Source of the DNA: Croceibacterium_B sp963811255 | GTDB taxonomy: Bacteria; Pseudomonadota; Alphaproteobacteria; Sphingomonadales; Sphingomonadaceae | Assembly: GCA_963811255.1 (NCBI GenBank) | Contig: CAWEQI010000003.1 | Location: 1,612,001 to 1,676,000 of the forward strand | Direction of reading: 5' to 3' | Length of the DNA stretch: 64,000 nucleotides | Shown here: positions 18,515 to 27,833 of the stretch, piece after piece | Layout: every line of letters begins with the position of its first letter | Numbering within the stretch: position 1 is the first letter of the stretch | Program-made: the position numbers and the translations under genes | Notes under the pieces: model-generated | What the model was told of the DNA's origin: nothing | What the model saw: the letters and a program-made list of their open reading frames with translations, nothing else | The model's database searches: none

Positions 18515-20313
18515 CGGCCCTCTCCCCACGGCAATGCGCGCACGGTCAGGGTGAACAGGAGACGCACACTCCCCGTCTCGGTCTGATAGCCCGCGCGCTT
18601 GAGCGGCACCGCCACCGTTCCCCCGAAATCAACATGGTCGCCCCAGCGGCCGCGCACGCCGGCGCCGGCTGTCATCACGTCGCGCGGTGTGGGCCTGAGA
18701 CCGTGGTCCTCGTACCAGGCGGTGGCATAATCGAGGAACAGAAACGGCTCGAACGCGAGGCCATTGCGCTTCCTCGGCAGCAGACTGCCATAGCGCAGCT
18801 CGAACGAGCTGCCGAAGCCCCCGTCGCCCTGCAGGATCCCCGGATCGAGCCCGCGACCAACGGTGTAGCTGCCGAAGCTGATCTGCTCGTAGGGCAGCAG
18901 CGAGCTGCCGGTCAGCTGCAGCACCGGCGCGACGGCGATCGTGAAGTGCGGCTCCGGCCGGAATTCGGCATGGGCCTGAAGGCGGGCGACGAAAGCGGTC
19001 GGATCGGCGGTGACGTTGCTGATGCCGACGTTCGGGGGCAGGCAGTCCGCCAGATTGCTGCAATCGTGGCTCGCGTTGAACACATCGATCCCCTGCCGCA
19101 GCTCGAGCGAGACGTCGGTGTGCCACAGCGGCTCGAGCGTGCTGTAGCCGCCGATCCCGCGGATGCTGCCGGGATCGATCGCCTGGTGCTCGAGCCGCGC
19201 ATAGAGCACCCGCAGGCGGTCGTCGCTCAACTCGGTGCCGCTGAACGACAGCTTCTGGTCGGCGATCTCGAGTCCCCCGGTGGCGAACAGCGAGCTGGCC
19301 TGCCGCCGCACCAGCGCATCGGTCAGGTGCAGTTCGCCCGATACGGTCTTCGACGTGAACCCACCGCCGGCCACGCTCGGGCGCGTGTGGCCGAGCAGGA
19401 TGCTGCCGCCGAAGCGCAAGCCATTGGCGTTGAGCGCCAGTTCGTGGGAGGCGCGGAAGATGCGCTGCTCGTTCCAGTCGAGCGTGTTGTAGTAGCTGAA
19501 TGTGGTCCGGTCGCCGCGGCCGATCAGGTCGTTGAGCGCCAGTTGGATGAAGGCCCCGGTGGGCCCGGTCGCGTTCGATCCGAGATTCTGCGCCCCTACC
19601 ACCAGTTCGACCGGATGGCGCACGACCGCGACGTCACCGATGACCTCGCCGGGATTGCGTTCGGCCGAGCGCAAAGTCAGCCGCACGTCGTAGCCGGGCA
19701 TGTCCTGCAGCAGCAGCAGGTCGCGCTCGGCTTCGTGGACGTTGAACCACGGGCGGTCCTTGAGCTTTTCCAGTTGGGCGGCGATCAACTTCTCGCTCGG
19801 GCCGACGCGCCCGCGCAGCTGAATCTCGACCAGCTTCGCCGCGAGCACGTCCATCTTGACGACACCGTTCGCCGGGACCCGCTGCGGCGGAATCTGCACC
19901 GCGGCCAAGAAGCCGAGATTGCGCAGGATCGTCGATGCCCGGTCGCGAACCTCGCACAGTGAGGCGATCGGCAGCTCCTTGCCCGCCATGTCCCGCCATG
20001 CCGGGGCAAGCGCTTCGGGCGAAATCCCCGGAAGTCCGCTGAAGTCAACCGAGGCGAACTTGACATGGACGTTGGCGAACGACGGTTCCGCCAGCGGACA
20101 GGGACCGTGCTCGATCCCACCCTCGACGGTGAGGCGCGAAGGGCGATTTGCCGGCTGGGCGGGACGGCCGACTTGCAGTTCCTCGCGCGAGGGCGGTGCG
20201 GGCGTGGCCTGAGCCATGGCCGTTTGCGGAAGCGCCAGCGCAAGGCTGCCGCCACCCAGGCAGGCGAGCCGAACCGGCGACACGGCACTCGCGAACCGCA
20301 GTATTCCCACCAT
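18511..20313 (-). CDS. TpsB outer-membrane transporter (ShlB/FhaC/HecB family)
   Basis: A 600-residue protein with a signal peptide (SLALALPQTAMAQA, cleaved around residue 35). A proline-containing linker is followed by POTRA-like sequence at about 50-220 (e.g. VEIQLRGRVGPSEKLIAAQLEKL...PGYDVRLTLR). A C-terminal 16-strand-type barrel then ends LLFTLTVRALPWGEGR. TpsB proteins translocate a cognate TpsA across the outer membrane by recognising its N-terminal TPS domain. Its stop overlaps the start of the TpsA gene, which pairs the two. Length is normal for the family (550-600). Confidence 0.88.
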   Translation of the reverse strand: MVGILRFASAVSPVRLACLGGGSLALALPQTAMAQATPAPPSREELQVGRPAQPANRPSRLTVEGGIEHGPCPLAEPSFANVHVKFASVDFSGLPGISPEALAPAWRDMAGKELPIASLCEVRDRASTILRNLGFLAAVQIPPQRVPANGVVKMDVLAAKLVEIQLRGRVGPSEKLIAAQLEKLKDRPWFNVHEAERDLLLLQDMPGYDVRLTLRSAERNPGEVIGDVAVVRHPVELVVGAQNLGSNATGPTGAFIQLALNDLIGRGDRTTFSYYNTLDWNEQRIFRASHELALNANGLRFGGSILLGHTRPSVAGGGFTSKTVSGELHLTDALVRRQASSLFATGGLEIADQKLSFSGTELSDDRLRVLYARLEHQAIDPGSIRGIGGYSTLEPLWHTDVSLELRQGIDVFNASHDCSNLADCLPPNVGISNVTADPTAFVARLQAHAEFRPEPHFTIAVAPVLQLTGSSLLPYEQISFGSYTVGRGLDPGILQGDGGFGSSFELRYGSLLPRKRNGLAFEPFLFLDYATAWYEDHGLRPTPRDVMTAGAGVRGRWGDHVDFGGTVAVPLKRAGYQTETGSVRLLFTLTVRALPWGEGR

Positions 20314-20402
20314 GTCCCCCCTTCATGCCGACGCCCGCATGCCATCGGCGCAGCGCGCACCGCCGGCAGCCAGGAACAGCAGCGGCCGTCGGGCCGGCCG
20401 CC

Positions 20403-21137
20403 CTATTCCTCGTCGGTCCGCATGGCCTTCGACAACAGATCGAGCTGCGCCGTGCAGCCATGCGATATCAGATCTTCAGCCAGTGCGTCGGGCTGGTCCG
20501 GGACCGTATCGAGCACTTTAAAGGTCACTGTCTTGCCTGCCCCGTCGGGCGGCGAAATGACGAAGCTCGAACCGTCGGTCACGGGCATCTTGCTGGCGTC
20601 CCACGGCGACAGCATCTCGCCATCATGGAACATGATCTGTGTCGTCCGCTTGCCGCCGACGGGCTTGACCGAATACGTGGCGTCACCCTCGGTGGTCGGA
20701 CGCCACAGTCGGATCTCGTCGGCCTTGGGGATGCAGGTCGCGCCCGCGCTGCCGACATCGACATACCACAGGTTCGGCCGGGTGACCGGGCCGCCGAGAT
20801 CGCCGCGCACCGCACCGGTCCGCATCCGTTGCGCCGCCCGCTGCCGCGTCAGCAAGGCGAAAGCTCCGGTCTTGCTGGCACCCGCCTCCTGACTCAGCGT
20901 GTATGTGCCGGCACCCTTAAAAATGCGCGTTCCTTTGCTGTCGAGCACGGTCACCGTATCGCCGGCGGCAAGCACAACGCGCTCGTTGTCGGCGATCTTG
21001 CGGCCGACCGGATACTTGCCGGCCGACGGTCCGCTGGTCGCCACCACGACGCCAGCGGCCTGAACGGCCGCCGCGGACAGGGCGAGCATGGCGCCAGCCG
21101 TGATTCCCAACACCTTCGCGGCTCTACCCCAGGACAT
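20403..21137 (-). CDS. Secreted protein of unknown function with FecR-like N-terminal segment
   Basis: About 244 residues from the ATG at 21137 (MSWGRAAK), which overlaps the end of the cyclase gene by 14 bases; an in-frame start five codons earlier is also possible. A signal peptide (ITAGAMLALSAAAVQA) is followed by SGPSAGKYPVGRKI...LAAGDTVTVLDSKGTRIFKGAGTYTL, a beta-rich stretch like FecR-type domains. The C-terminal half (MFHDGEMLSPWD..., VTFKVLDTVPDQ) is not recognised. It lies between the CHASE2 cyclase and the TpsB gene and has a 90-base gap after it. FecR-like secreted proteins occur beside CHAT/TPS genes in other bacteria as far as I recall; its role here is unknown. Confidence 0.65.
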   Translation of the reverse strand: MSWGRAAKVLGITAGAMLALSAAAVQAAGVVVATSGPSAGKYPVGRKIADNERVVLAAGDTVTVLDSKGTRIFKGAGTYTLSQEAGASKTGAFALLTRQRAAQRMRTGAVRGDLGGPVTRPNLWYVDVGSAGATCIPKADEIRLWRPTTEGDATYSVKPVGGKRTTQIMFHDGEMLSPWDASKMPVTDGSSFVISPPDGAGKTVTFKVLDTVPDQPDALAEDLISHGCTAQLDLLSKAMRTDEE

Positions 21138-23136
21138 AAGCGCCCTCCTCATTCAGTTCCCGACTCCGGTCTAGCAAATTCTTCAACGCCCTGTCATCGG
21201 GATTGCGACCAATGATTTCAGACAGCAGCACGATTGCTGCGTCACGATCGCTCGCCAGCAGGCCGATCGCCCGCTCCAACTCGCGGCGATCGGCGTCCGA
21301 AAATTCCGGCGCAGCCTCGAAGACGTCCACCGGCTTACGGCGGCCGCGCAGCACCACTCGGCCCATCGGACGCCACCAATCGAGCCCGCTGCGTTCGACG
21401 AATTCGCGGCTCGCCAGCACCCGGGTCTCGAGCGCCTTATTGGCCGCCTCAAGCCGCGCGGCGGTGTTCATGCTGTCGCCCAGCGCGGTATACTGGATGC
21501 GGGTTGCGCCGCCGAAATTGCCGACCACAGCCTCGCCAAAATGCATGCCCACGCGGGTCCGCCCGACCGGCGGCAGCGCCGGATCGACGCCGGCGCGGAA
21601 ATCCTCACCCGCCTGCCACATCGCATAGCCGGCTTCGGCCGCCCGCGCGCCATCGTCGGACCGGCTTATCGGCGCACCCCAGAACGCCACCACCGCGTCG
21701 CCGACGAACTTGTCAATCACTCCGCCGTGGTCGAGCACAACCTGGCTGAGCATCTCGAGATAGCGATTGAGCAGCGTGGCGACCGTTTCCGGTTCGAGCG
21801 CATGGCTCATCTTTGTAAAGCCCTCGAGGTCGCTGAAGAGGACGAAGATTTCCTTCTTCTCGCCGTGCAGGGCAAGGAGCTCGGGCTTGTCGATGATCTC
21901 CTGGGCGATGCTGCGCGGCAGGTACTTCCCAAGCGCCGAATGGGCGAAGCGCCGCTGCACCGCCCCGGAAGCGCGGGCGGCGGAGACAACAGCGACGAAG
22001 GCTACCACCCACCCGAGGACCGGACCCACCGCGGGGAACATGTACGTGTCGACGCCGCGCCACTGGAGGAAGAACGGCAGGCCCAGAAACACCACCGCCT
22101 GGGCGAGCAGCAGCGGAATAAAAGTCCAGCTTCGAATTTCGAGCAATCCGGTCAACGTCGCCGCCAACACGACCAGCAGCGCTTCCGTCCACAGGAACCA
22201 GGCGCCCGGATGCGGCATGCGGGCGCCGTCGAGCATTTGCGCCAGCATGGTGGCATGGATCTCGATCCCCGGGGGCACCAACTGGCGCCCTCCCTCTTTG
22301 ACAGACTTGTCGTCGACACCGGAAAGCGGTGTCTGGACACGATCTGTATCGACGATGTCGCCACCGATCAGCACGTAACGTCCAGCCACTTGTGGCGCAA
22401 GGAAGGCTAGCGTATCGGCACTTGCGAAAAGGTCGATCGGCAGCTCGGAAAATACCGGGAGATTGGCTTCCTTTGGCATAAGATATCGGATCGCTCCTTC
22501 GTATCCCGGCATTGCCCGTTCCGGCGCCCCACCAGCCCTGAGCATAGCTCTGCTGAGCAGTGGCGGCGTGTTCGGCTGTACCTTGGGCCAAGTGCGAGTG
22601 ACGCCGTCCGGATCGTCCCGAAGTCTGATGCTGGCGGCAGACACATTGCTGCCCTTCAGCCTGTTCATGAAATCGTCGAGATACTGTTGCTGATCCCATT
22701 TCATGTCGAGCGGATTGGTGGCGATGTCTGTGACGCCGACCAGCGTAGGCGTCTTCATCGCCCTCAGCGTAGCGACGAGCTCGTCGTCTTCATCCTGCGG
22801 CTGGTCGAATAGGATGTCGATGCCAATCGCCTTGGCCCCCATCGCGTCGAGGTTCTTCAGCGCCCTTGCCAGCAATCCGCGGTCCAGCGGCGAACGCTTA
22901 CGAGCCTTGATCAGCGTCTTGTCGTTGTAATCGACGATGAGAATGCGTTTGTCCTGATTGACGACAGGGGCAAATTGGTAGGTGCGAAAATCGAACAGCG
23001 CCCGCTCCGCGCTGTCCGTGAACGGGATGTTCCAGCTGAAGCGGGCGAGCAGCAGGGCAACAACCAGCATCACCGAGGTCAAGGCCAGCCGCCGCGCTCC
23101 GGCCGAGCGGATGCTCCGCCAGCTGCGCGACAGCAC
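21124..23136 (-). CDS. CHASE2-domain membrane adenylate/guanylate cyclase
   Basis: The most plausible start is a GTG at 23136 (VLSRSWRSIR), giving about 670 residues; sequence further upstream in this frame is the shadow of the CHAT gene. One helix at about 17-35 precedes an extracytoplasmic CHASE2 sensor (40-300, with ILIVDYNDKTL and IGIDILFDQPQ). Three hydrophobic helices follow (WFLWTEALLVVLAA, FIPLLLAQAVVFL, AVGPVLGWVVAFVAVV). The class III cyclase domain begins near residue 425, with metal-binding Asp residues in LFSDLEGFT and KFVGDAVVAFWGAP. It should convert ATP (or GTP) to the cyclic nucleotide in response to an external cue. It is second in the operon, and the convergent phosphodiesterase at 2575 could remove its product. 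Confidence 0.85.
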   Translation of the reverse strand: MLSRSWRSIRSAGARRLALTSVMLVVALLLARFSWNIPFTDSAERALFDFRTYQFAPVVNQDKRILIVDYNDKTLIKARKRSPLDRGLLARALKNLDAMGAKAIGIDILFDQPQDEDDELVATLRAMKTPTLVGVTDIATNPLDMKWDQQQYLDDFMNRLKGSNVSAASIRLRDDPDGVTRTWPKVQPNTPPLLSRAMLRAGGAPERAMPGYEGAIRYLMPKEANLPVFSELPIDLFASADTLAFLAPQVAGRYVLIGGDIVDTDRVQTPLSGVDDKSVKEGGRQLVPPGIEIHATMLAQMLDGARMPHPGAWFLWTEALLVVLAATLTGLLEIRSWTFIPLLLAQAVVFLGLPFFLQWRGVDTYMFPAVGPVLGWVVAFVAVVSAARASGAVQRRFAHSALGKYLPRSIAQEIIDKPELLALHGEKKEIFVLFSDLEGFTKMSHALEPETVATLLNRYLEMLSQVVLDHGGVIDKFVGDAVVAFWGAPISRSDDGARAAEAGYAMWQAGEDFRAGVDPALPPVGRTRVGMHFGEAVVGNFGGATRIQYTALGDSMNTAARLEAANKALETRVLASREFVERSGLDWWRPMGRVVLRGRRKPVDVFEAAPEFSDADRRELERAIGLLASDRDAAIVLLSEIIGRNPDDRALKNLLDRSRELNEEGAYVLG

Positions 23137-23180
23137 GCCGAAAGGTGTGTTTCCCCCCAGTGCCCCCTCCCCTGCTCCCG

Positions 23181-26100
23181 TCAGCTCGACGGGATCAGCG
23201 GCCGCTCGCCATCGCCGATCAGCGCAAAGCCCGACCAGTAGAACGGATGCGAGGTTTCCGGATCGTCCATCAGCTTGCGTTCGGCGTTTTCCAGCGCAAC
23301 GCCCAAGCTCTCTCCGGGCGGACTTTCGAACAGGCTCTCGAACAGGCGCCGGGTGGCATGGTATTGCTCGGGCGCGGGCCAGTGACTGGCGATCACCTGC
23401 CGTCCGCCGGCGCCGATGAACGCCCGCACCAGCCCATCGAGCGCCTGCCCGCCGCCGCCCTCGATGCCGGCTTCCTGGGTGGCCTCGACGCCGGCCTTCG
23501 CCGCGGTGTCGCAGGCCGACAGGATCACCAGATCGGCATCGAGCTTGAGATTGAAGATGTCGCCGAACTCGAGCAGCCCGTCGGATGCGTGGCTGCCGAA
23601 CGATGTGAGCAGCGCCGGCCGCGCCGGACATCCGGCCTTCGGAGCGGAGACGAGGCCGTGTGTCGCAAAGTGCAGGATGCGGAAATTGTCGAGGTTCGGG
23701 TCGTTCTGGATCGCGGTGTCGGTGAACGCGGCGCCGGTCATCAGTTGCGATTGGCTCGGTCCGAACACTTGGCTCGCGAGCTTCAGCTCGTCGGGCGGGA
23801 TCGGCCTGTTCCACGCCGCGAGCGGAATATCGCAGCCCGGATCGTCGGAGTCGGGAACCCCGCGGACCAGTGCCGCGCTGGTGACTTTGCCGACCGGCTG
23901 ATTGTCGCCCAGGCCGAGATAGGCCTCGGGCGCTTTCGACTGGGGCGCATGGCGCACGTCGCGGAAGCTCGCCGGTGAAAGCGCCGTGCTGATCGCTGTG
24001 TTGCGCCCGAGCCAATCGATCCCGCGGAAGTCGAACTCGTCGCCCCCGGCGGCGACCCGCTGGTGATAGGCGTCGACGCCGGCCTGATCGGCGATCAGCA
24101 GGTTGATCGGCAGCTGCAGCAGCGCGCCATCCGGCTCGAAGATCAGGTGATGCAGTTTTGGCAGGTCGCCGGCGACCGGGCCGAACAGGTCGCCATAAAG
24201 CTTGCGCGAGCTGTCGACGTCGAACGGATAGGTCGCCGCGATGCCGCCGACCGTCACCGAAATGCTGTCGCGCAGCTTCGCAACGAGATCAGCGACTTGC
24301 GCCGCGCTGGCGTCGACCTTCCAACCCGTCGCACGCTCCGGAGAGAGATAGACGGCGAACATGTTGTCACCCACCTTGACCAGTTCGAGATAGGCTTCGC
24401 CGGGCTTGAGCAACGCCCGCATGTCGTCGGCCGAGACGTACCTGTGCGCCAGCGAACGATAGGCCGGATAGGCCGACAGCGCGTTGACCAGCTCCAGCTG
24501 ATTCTGCTCGAGCCGCTTCATGGTATCTTCGAGATCCGACATCTGCGCTGCCGGGGCTCCTCCTTGTCGGGTGCGCAACTGGGCCATCGCCACATTGGTC
24601 TGGTTGATCTGACGCTCGACGTTGGCTTCGCGGCGGAACAGGTCGGAGGCGGCGCTGTTGCCCGCCGACAACCGTCGGCTCAGCTGCGCCAGCGTCTGCG
24701 CCGCCCCTGGCCGTTCGACCAGCTGCGCGGCCTGGAACAGCTCGGAGACCAGCTCGGGCTTCTGCGGCAGCTGGTCAACCAGCATCTGGAAATAGGGTTC
24801 GATCTGATGCTCCAGACCGACCAGCGCGTCGCGGCGGCCGGAGATGTCATGGACGATGCCGCTGTAGAGCCGCATCGCCTCGTCCCGCCGGCCGCGGCGA
24901 GACAGGAAGGCGGCCAAGCGCGCCTGGGCCTCGCTGACCGCGGCGCTGTCGGGATAGCGTTGCTGGGTCAGGGTCACTGCGTCGCGAAGCAGCCCCTCGG
25001 CCTGTGCGTAGCGGCCCTGGGCTTCGTTCGCCAGCGCCATCTCCGAATCGATCTGCGACAGCAGGCGCGCGGTGGACAGGACGCGGCCTTGCTTGACCTG
25101 TTGGATCTGGTCTCGCGCCGCGGCGAGCTGAGTCAGCGCCTGGTCGGGCTTGCCGGACAGACGCAGCACTGTGGCGGCGATCTCCTGAGCCTGCGCGTCG
25201 ATGATCCTTGCCCGTTCGGCGGTCGTCAGGCGGGTTTCCTGGTTCAGCGGATCGGTCAGGCCGCCGGCGAGCCCGGCGTTGAGGCTGGCGGCGAGCGGCG
25301 AGTCGATCGCCACCCCGCCGCCGTGCGCCTCGGCCGGCGTCGACAGCGCCGGCACGGGGCGCGCCAGGATTTCCGTCGCCTGCTCCAGCTGTCCGCGGTT
25401 CAGCGCATCGATCGCCTCGAAGTTGCGCGACAAGCGCGCCTGGATCGGATCGCGCAGGCCCATCGCGTCGGCCTCGGCAAAGACGTTGGCGGCTTCCGGA
25501 TAGCGGCCGAGGTTGGACAGCTGCAGCGCCCGGTTGACCAGCAGTTCATGCCGGCGGTTGGCCAGCAGAGCCTTGGCCTGTGGAGTTTCGTCCGACTGAT
25601 CGGCGTTCAACAGGTCGGGACTGAAGTATTGCGCGGCTTCGGCATAATCGCCGGCGTTGTTCTGACGATAACCCTGGCCGATCAGCAGGGAGGTATCGCC
25701 CAAACTCGCGCGCGCCGCCGCGAGCGAGCCCGAACCCGCCATGTTGACGACCGATATCTCGCCCGGCACCACCCGATCCTGCATCAGGTTGGCCAAGGCC
25801 AGGCGCAGCGCGCTGTCGTAGGCCGTCAGCCCCTCGACCACGTGGACCCAATCGCCCGACGCGGCGGTATAGCTGGTCCATTGCAGGCCGGTCTTGGGAT
25901 CGTGGCACTGGCGCGCGGTGACGCCCGGCGGCGCGTCGGAGGCGCCGCCGGGTTTCCCGCAATCGAGCGGCGTGCCGCGCGAGCGGGCAACCCTGCCCTG
26001 CACGTCCTTGCCGTCGCGCCAGCTGTAGGCGGCGCCGACCGGCTGGCTGACGTCACGGCAAATCAGCGCCCACTTGCGGTCCATCACGCTGCGCCGCTCA

Positions 26101-26258
26101 GCGCCGAGCCGCACGCCTTGCGCTTCGCACAGAGCGCCTTGCGTGCCGATCGGAAAACTTTGCGCCTCAAGGGGGCCGTCGGAACGAGCTGAGGCAGGCG
26201 AGACACCGGACAGAGCCACGAAGGTCGCCGCGGTAACAGACAAAAACCGATTGAACAT
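23181..26258 (-). CDS. Exported TPR-CHAT protein (caspase-like protease fold)
   Basis: About 1,025 residues. The ATG at 26258 lies 8 bases after GGGGGA; an ATG six bases earlier is possible. A signal peptide (MFNRFLSVTAATFVALSGVSPASA) indicates export. The middle is helical with TPR-like repeats (NRALQLSNLGRYPEAANVFAEADA, EAQGRYAQAEGLLRDAV). The last ~330 residues are a CHAT domain with the caspase-type His in ILHFATHGLV and Cys in LVILSACDTAAKAG, both catalytic positions intact. CHAT proteins are proteases or scaffolds related to separase and caspases, and several lie beside TPS genes. This is the first gene of the long minus-strand unit, 45 bases before the cyclase gene, and is divergent from gdhA. 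I infer that it processes or licenses an exported partner, perhaps TpsA. Confidence 0.85.
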   Translation of the reverse strand: MFNRFLSVTAATFVALSGVSPASARSDGPLEAQSFPIGTQGALCEAQGVRLGAERRSVMDRKWALICRDVSQPVGAAYSWRDGKDVQGRVARSRGTPLDCGKPGGASDAPPGVTARQCHDPKTGLQWTSYTAASGDWVHVVEGLTAYDSALRLALANLMQDRVVPGEISVVNMAGSGSLAAARASLGDTSLLIGQGYRQNNAGDYAEAAQYFSPDLLNADQSDETPQAKALLANRRHELLVNRALQLSNLGRYPEAANVFAEADAMGLRDPIQARLSRNFEAIDALNRGQLEQATEILARPVPALSTPAEAHGGGVAIDSPLAASLNAGLAGGLTDPLNQETRLTTAERARIIDAQAQEIAATVLRLSGKPDQALTQLAAARDQIQQVKQGRVLSTARLLSQIDSEMALANEAQGRYAQAEGLLRDAVTLTQQRYPDSAAVSEAQARLAAFLSRRGRRDEAMRLYSGIVHDISGRRDALVGLEHQIEPYFQMLVDQLPQKPELVSELFQAAQLVERPGAAQTLAQLSRRLSAGNSAASDLFRREANVERQINQTNVAMAQLRTRQGGAPAAQMSDLEDTMKRLEQNQLELVNALSAYPAYRSLAHRYVSADDMRALLKPGEAYLELVKVGDNMFAVYLSPERATGWKVDASAAQVADLVAKLRDSISVTVGGIAATYPFDVDSSRKLYGDLFGPVAGDLPKLHHLIFEPDGALLQLPINLLIADQAGVDAYHQRVAAGGDEFDFRGIDWLGRNTAISTALSPASFRDVRHAPQSKAPEAYLGLGDNQPVGKVTSAALVRGVPDSDDPGCDIPLAAWNRPIPPDELKLASQVFGPSQSQLMTGAAFTDTAIQNDPNLDNFRILHFATHGLVSAPKAGCPARPALLTSFGSHASDGLLEFGDIFNLKLDADLVILSACDTAAKAGVEATQEAGIEGGGGQALDGLVRAFIGAGGRQVIASHWPAPEQYHATRRLFESLFESPPGESLGVALENAERKLMDDPETSHPFYWSGFALIGDGERPLIPSS

Positions 26259-26264
26259 CCGCAT

Positions 26265-26450
26265 CTTCCCCCGAGATACGACTCTGAACCTGCCCGCCGA
26301 AGGTGCGCCAATGGCCGCATGAGGGCAAGGCGAATTTCCGTTGGTCCCGGCCAATCGCAGCGCTTGCCTTCTGTTCGAATCCGGTATTTCTTGGCGCCAG
26401 GGGCGCGGCGGCCTTGGAGTCGCTCGCGAGTTCAACAGGGGATCAACACC
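26265..26450. promoter_or_regulatory. Divergent promoter region for the long CHAT-TPS-cytochrome unit and gdhA
   Basis: This 186-base gap is the only non-coding stretch of useful length before the nine-gene minus-strand unit, so that unit's promoter most likely lies here. Towards gdhA, TTGCCT (26364) and TATTTC (26385) are a weak -35/-10 pair with 15-base spacing. No convincing operator palindrome was seen. This is inference from position; promoter elements are low confidence. Confidence 0.35.
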
Positions 26451-27806
26451 ATGGCCGTTTCCGATCACGTCGACTTCGCGACCTTCATGGACGGTGTCAA
26501 ACGCCGCAATCCGGGCCAGCCGGAATTCGTCCAGGCCGTGCAGGAAGTGGCCCAGGACATCTACGACTTCATCGAGGACAAGGAAGCCTATCACTCCGAA
26601 CAGATCCTGCGCCGCATCGCCGAGCCGGACCGGGTGGTGTCGTTCCGCGTCTGCTGGGAGGACGACAAGGGCAACATTCGCGTCCAGCGCGGCTGTCGGG
26701 TGCAGAACAACAACGCCATCGGCCCCTACAAGGGCGGCCTTCGCTTCCATCCAAGCGTCAACGAAAGCGTGCTCAAGTTCCTCGCATTCGAGCAGACCTT
26801 CAAGAACGCGCTCACCGGCCTCCCCATGGGCGGCGGCAAGGGCGGTGCCAACTTCAATCCCAAAGGCAAGTCCGAGCGCGAGATCATGCGCTTCTGCCAG
26901 AGCTTCATGACCGAGCTCTATCGGCACATCGGCGCCGACATCGACGTGCCGGCGGGCGACATCGGTGTCGGCGGGCGCGAGATCGGCTACATGTTCGGCC
27001 AGTACAAGCGCATCACCAACCAGTTCACCGGCGTGCTGACCGGCAAGGGCCTGGAGTTCGGCGGATCGCTGATCCGCCCCGAGGCGACCGGCTACGGCGC
27101 GGTCTATTTCCTCGACAATATGCTCAAGAAGAAAGGCGACGATCTCAGTGGCAAGACCGCGGTGATCTCGGGCTCGGGCAATGTCGCGACGCACGCCGCC
27201 GAGAAAGCCACCCAGCTGGGCGCGAAGGTCGTGACTCTATCGGATTCGGGCGGCTACATCCACGATCCCGAAGGGCTGACCCAGGAGAAGATCGACTGGG
27301 TCAAGCACCACAAAACTCACCGCCGCGGGCGGATCAGCGAATACGCCGACGAATTCAAGGGCGCCAGCTTCACCGAAGGCGAGACTCCCTGGAACGTGCC
27401 TTGCGACGTCGCCCTGCCCTGCGCAACGCAGAATGAGCTGCTCGGGTACGACGCCCGCGCGCTGGTGAAGAATGGCTGCATCGCCGTGGCCGAAGGCGCC
27501 AACATGCCGTCCGACCTCGAGGCCGTGCACGTGTTCAAGGAGGCCCGCATTATGTTCGCGCCCGGCAAGGCCGCGAACGCCGGCGGCGTTGCCGTGTCGG
27601 GCCTCGAGATGAGCCAGAACTCGGAACGCCGCTCCTGGAAGGTGGAGGAGCTGCAGGTGATGCTGCGCGACATCATGGACGGCATTCACGAGAGCTGCCT
27701 GGCCTACGGCGAACAGGGCGACGGCTACGTCGATTACGTCAAGGGCGCCAACATCGCCGGCTTCAAGAAAGTCGCCGACGCGATGCTGGCCTTCGGGGTC
27801 GTTTGA
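26451..27806 (+). CDS. gdhA: NADP-type glutamate dehydrogenase
   Basis: A 451-residue protein starting MAVSDHVDF; the ATG follows AGGGG by about 10 bases. It catalyses reductive amination of 2-oxoglutarate to glutamate in the cytoplasm. The glutamate-binding block (YKGGLRFHPSVNES), the catalytic Lys region (LPMGGGKGGANFNPKG), the Asp block (PAGDIGVGGREIGYMFGQYK) and the Rossmann segment (KTAVISGSGNVATHAAEK) are all present. The length matches the bacterial hexameric NADP enzyme. It is transcribed divergently from the CHAT operon and runs into the convergent beta-CASP gene with 27 bases between them. Confidence 0.95.
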   Translation: MAVSDHVDFATFMDGVKRRNPGQPEFVQAVQEVAQDIYDFIEDKEAYHSEQILRRIAEPDRVVSFRVCWEDDKGNIRVQRGCRVQNNNAIGPYKGGLRFHPSVNESVLKFLAFEQTFKNALTGLPMGGGKGGANFNPKGKSEREIMRFCQSFMTELYRHIGADIDVPAGDIGVGGREIGYMFGQYKRITNQFTGVLTGKGLEFGGSLIRPEATGYGAVYFLDNMLKKKGDDLSGKTAVISGSGNVATHAAEKATQLGAKVVTLSDSGGYIHDPEGLTQEKIDWVKHHKTHRRGRISEYADEFKGASFTEGETPWNVPCDVALPCATQNELLGYDARALVKNGCIAVAEGANMPSDLEAVHVFKEARIMFAPGKAANAGGVAVSGLEMSQNSERRSWKVEELQVMLRDIMDGIHESCLAYGEQGDGYVDYVKGANIAGFKKVADAMLAFGVV

Positions 27807-27833
27807 GCGGCCGGCGAACCGCCTGCAGTTGCC

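Noticed and set aside
24063..26192. Plus-strand open frame of about 700 codons opposite the CHAT gene
   Set aside because: Typical high-GC antisense shadow; the minus strand has signal peptide, TPR and CHAT motifs in register.
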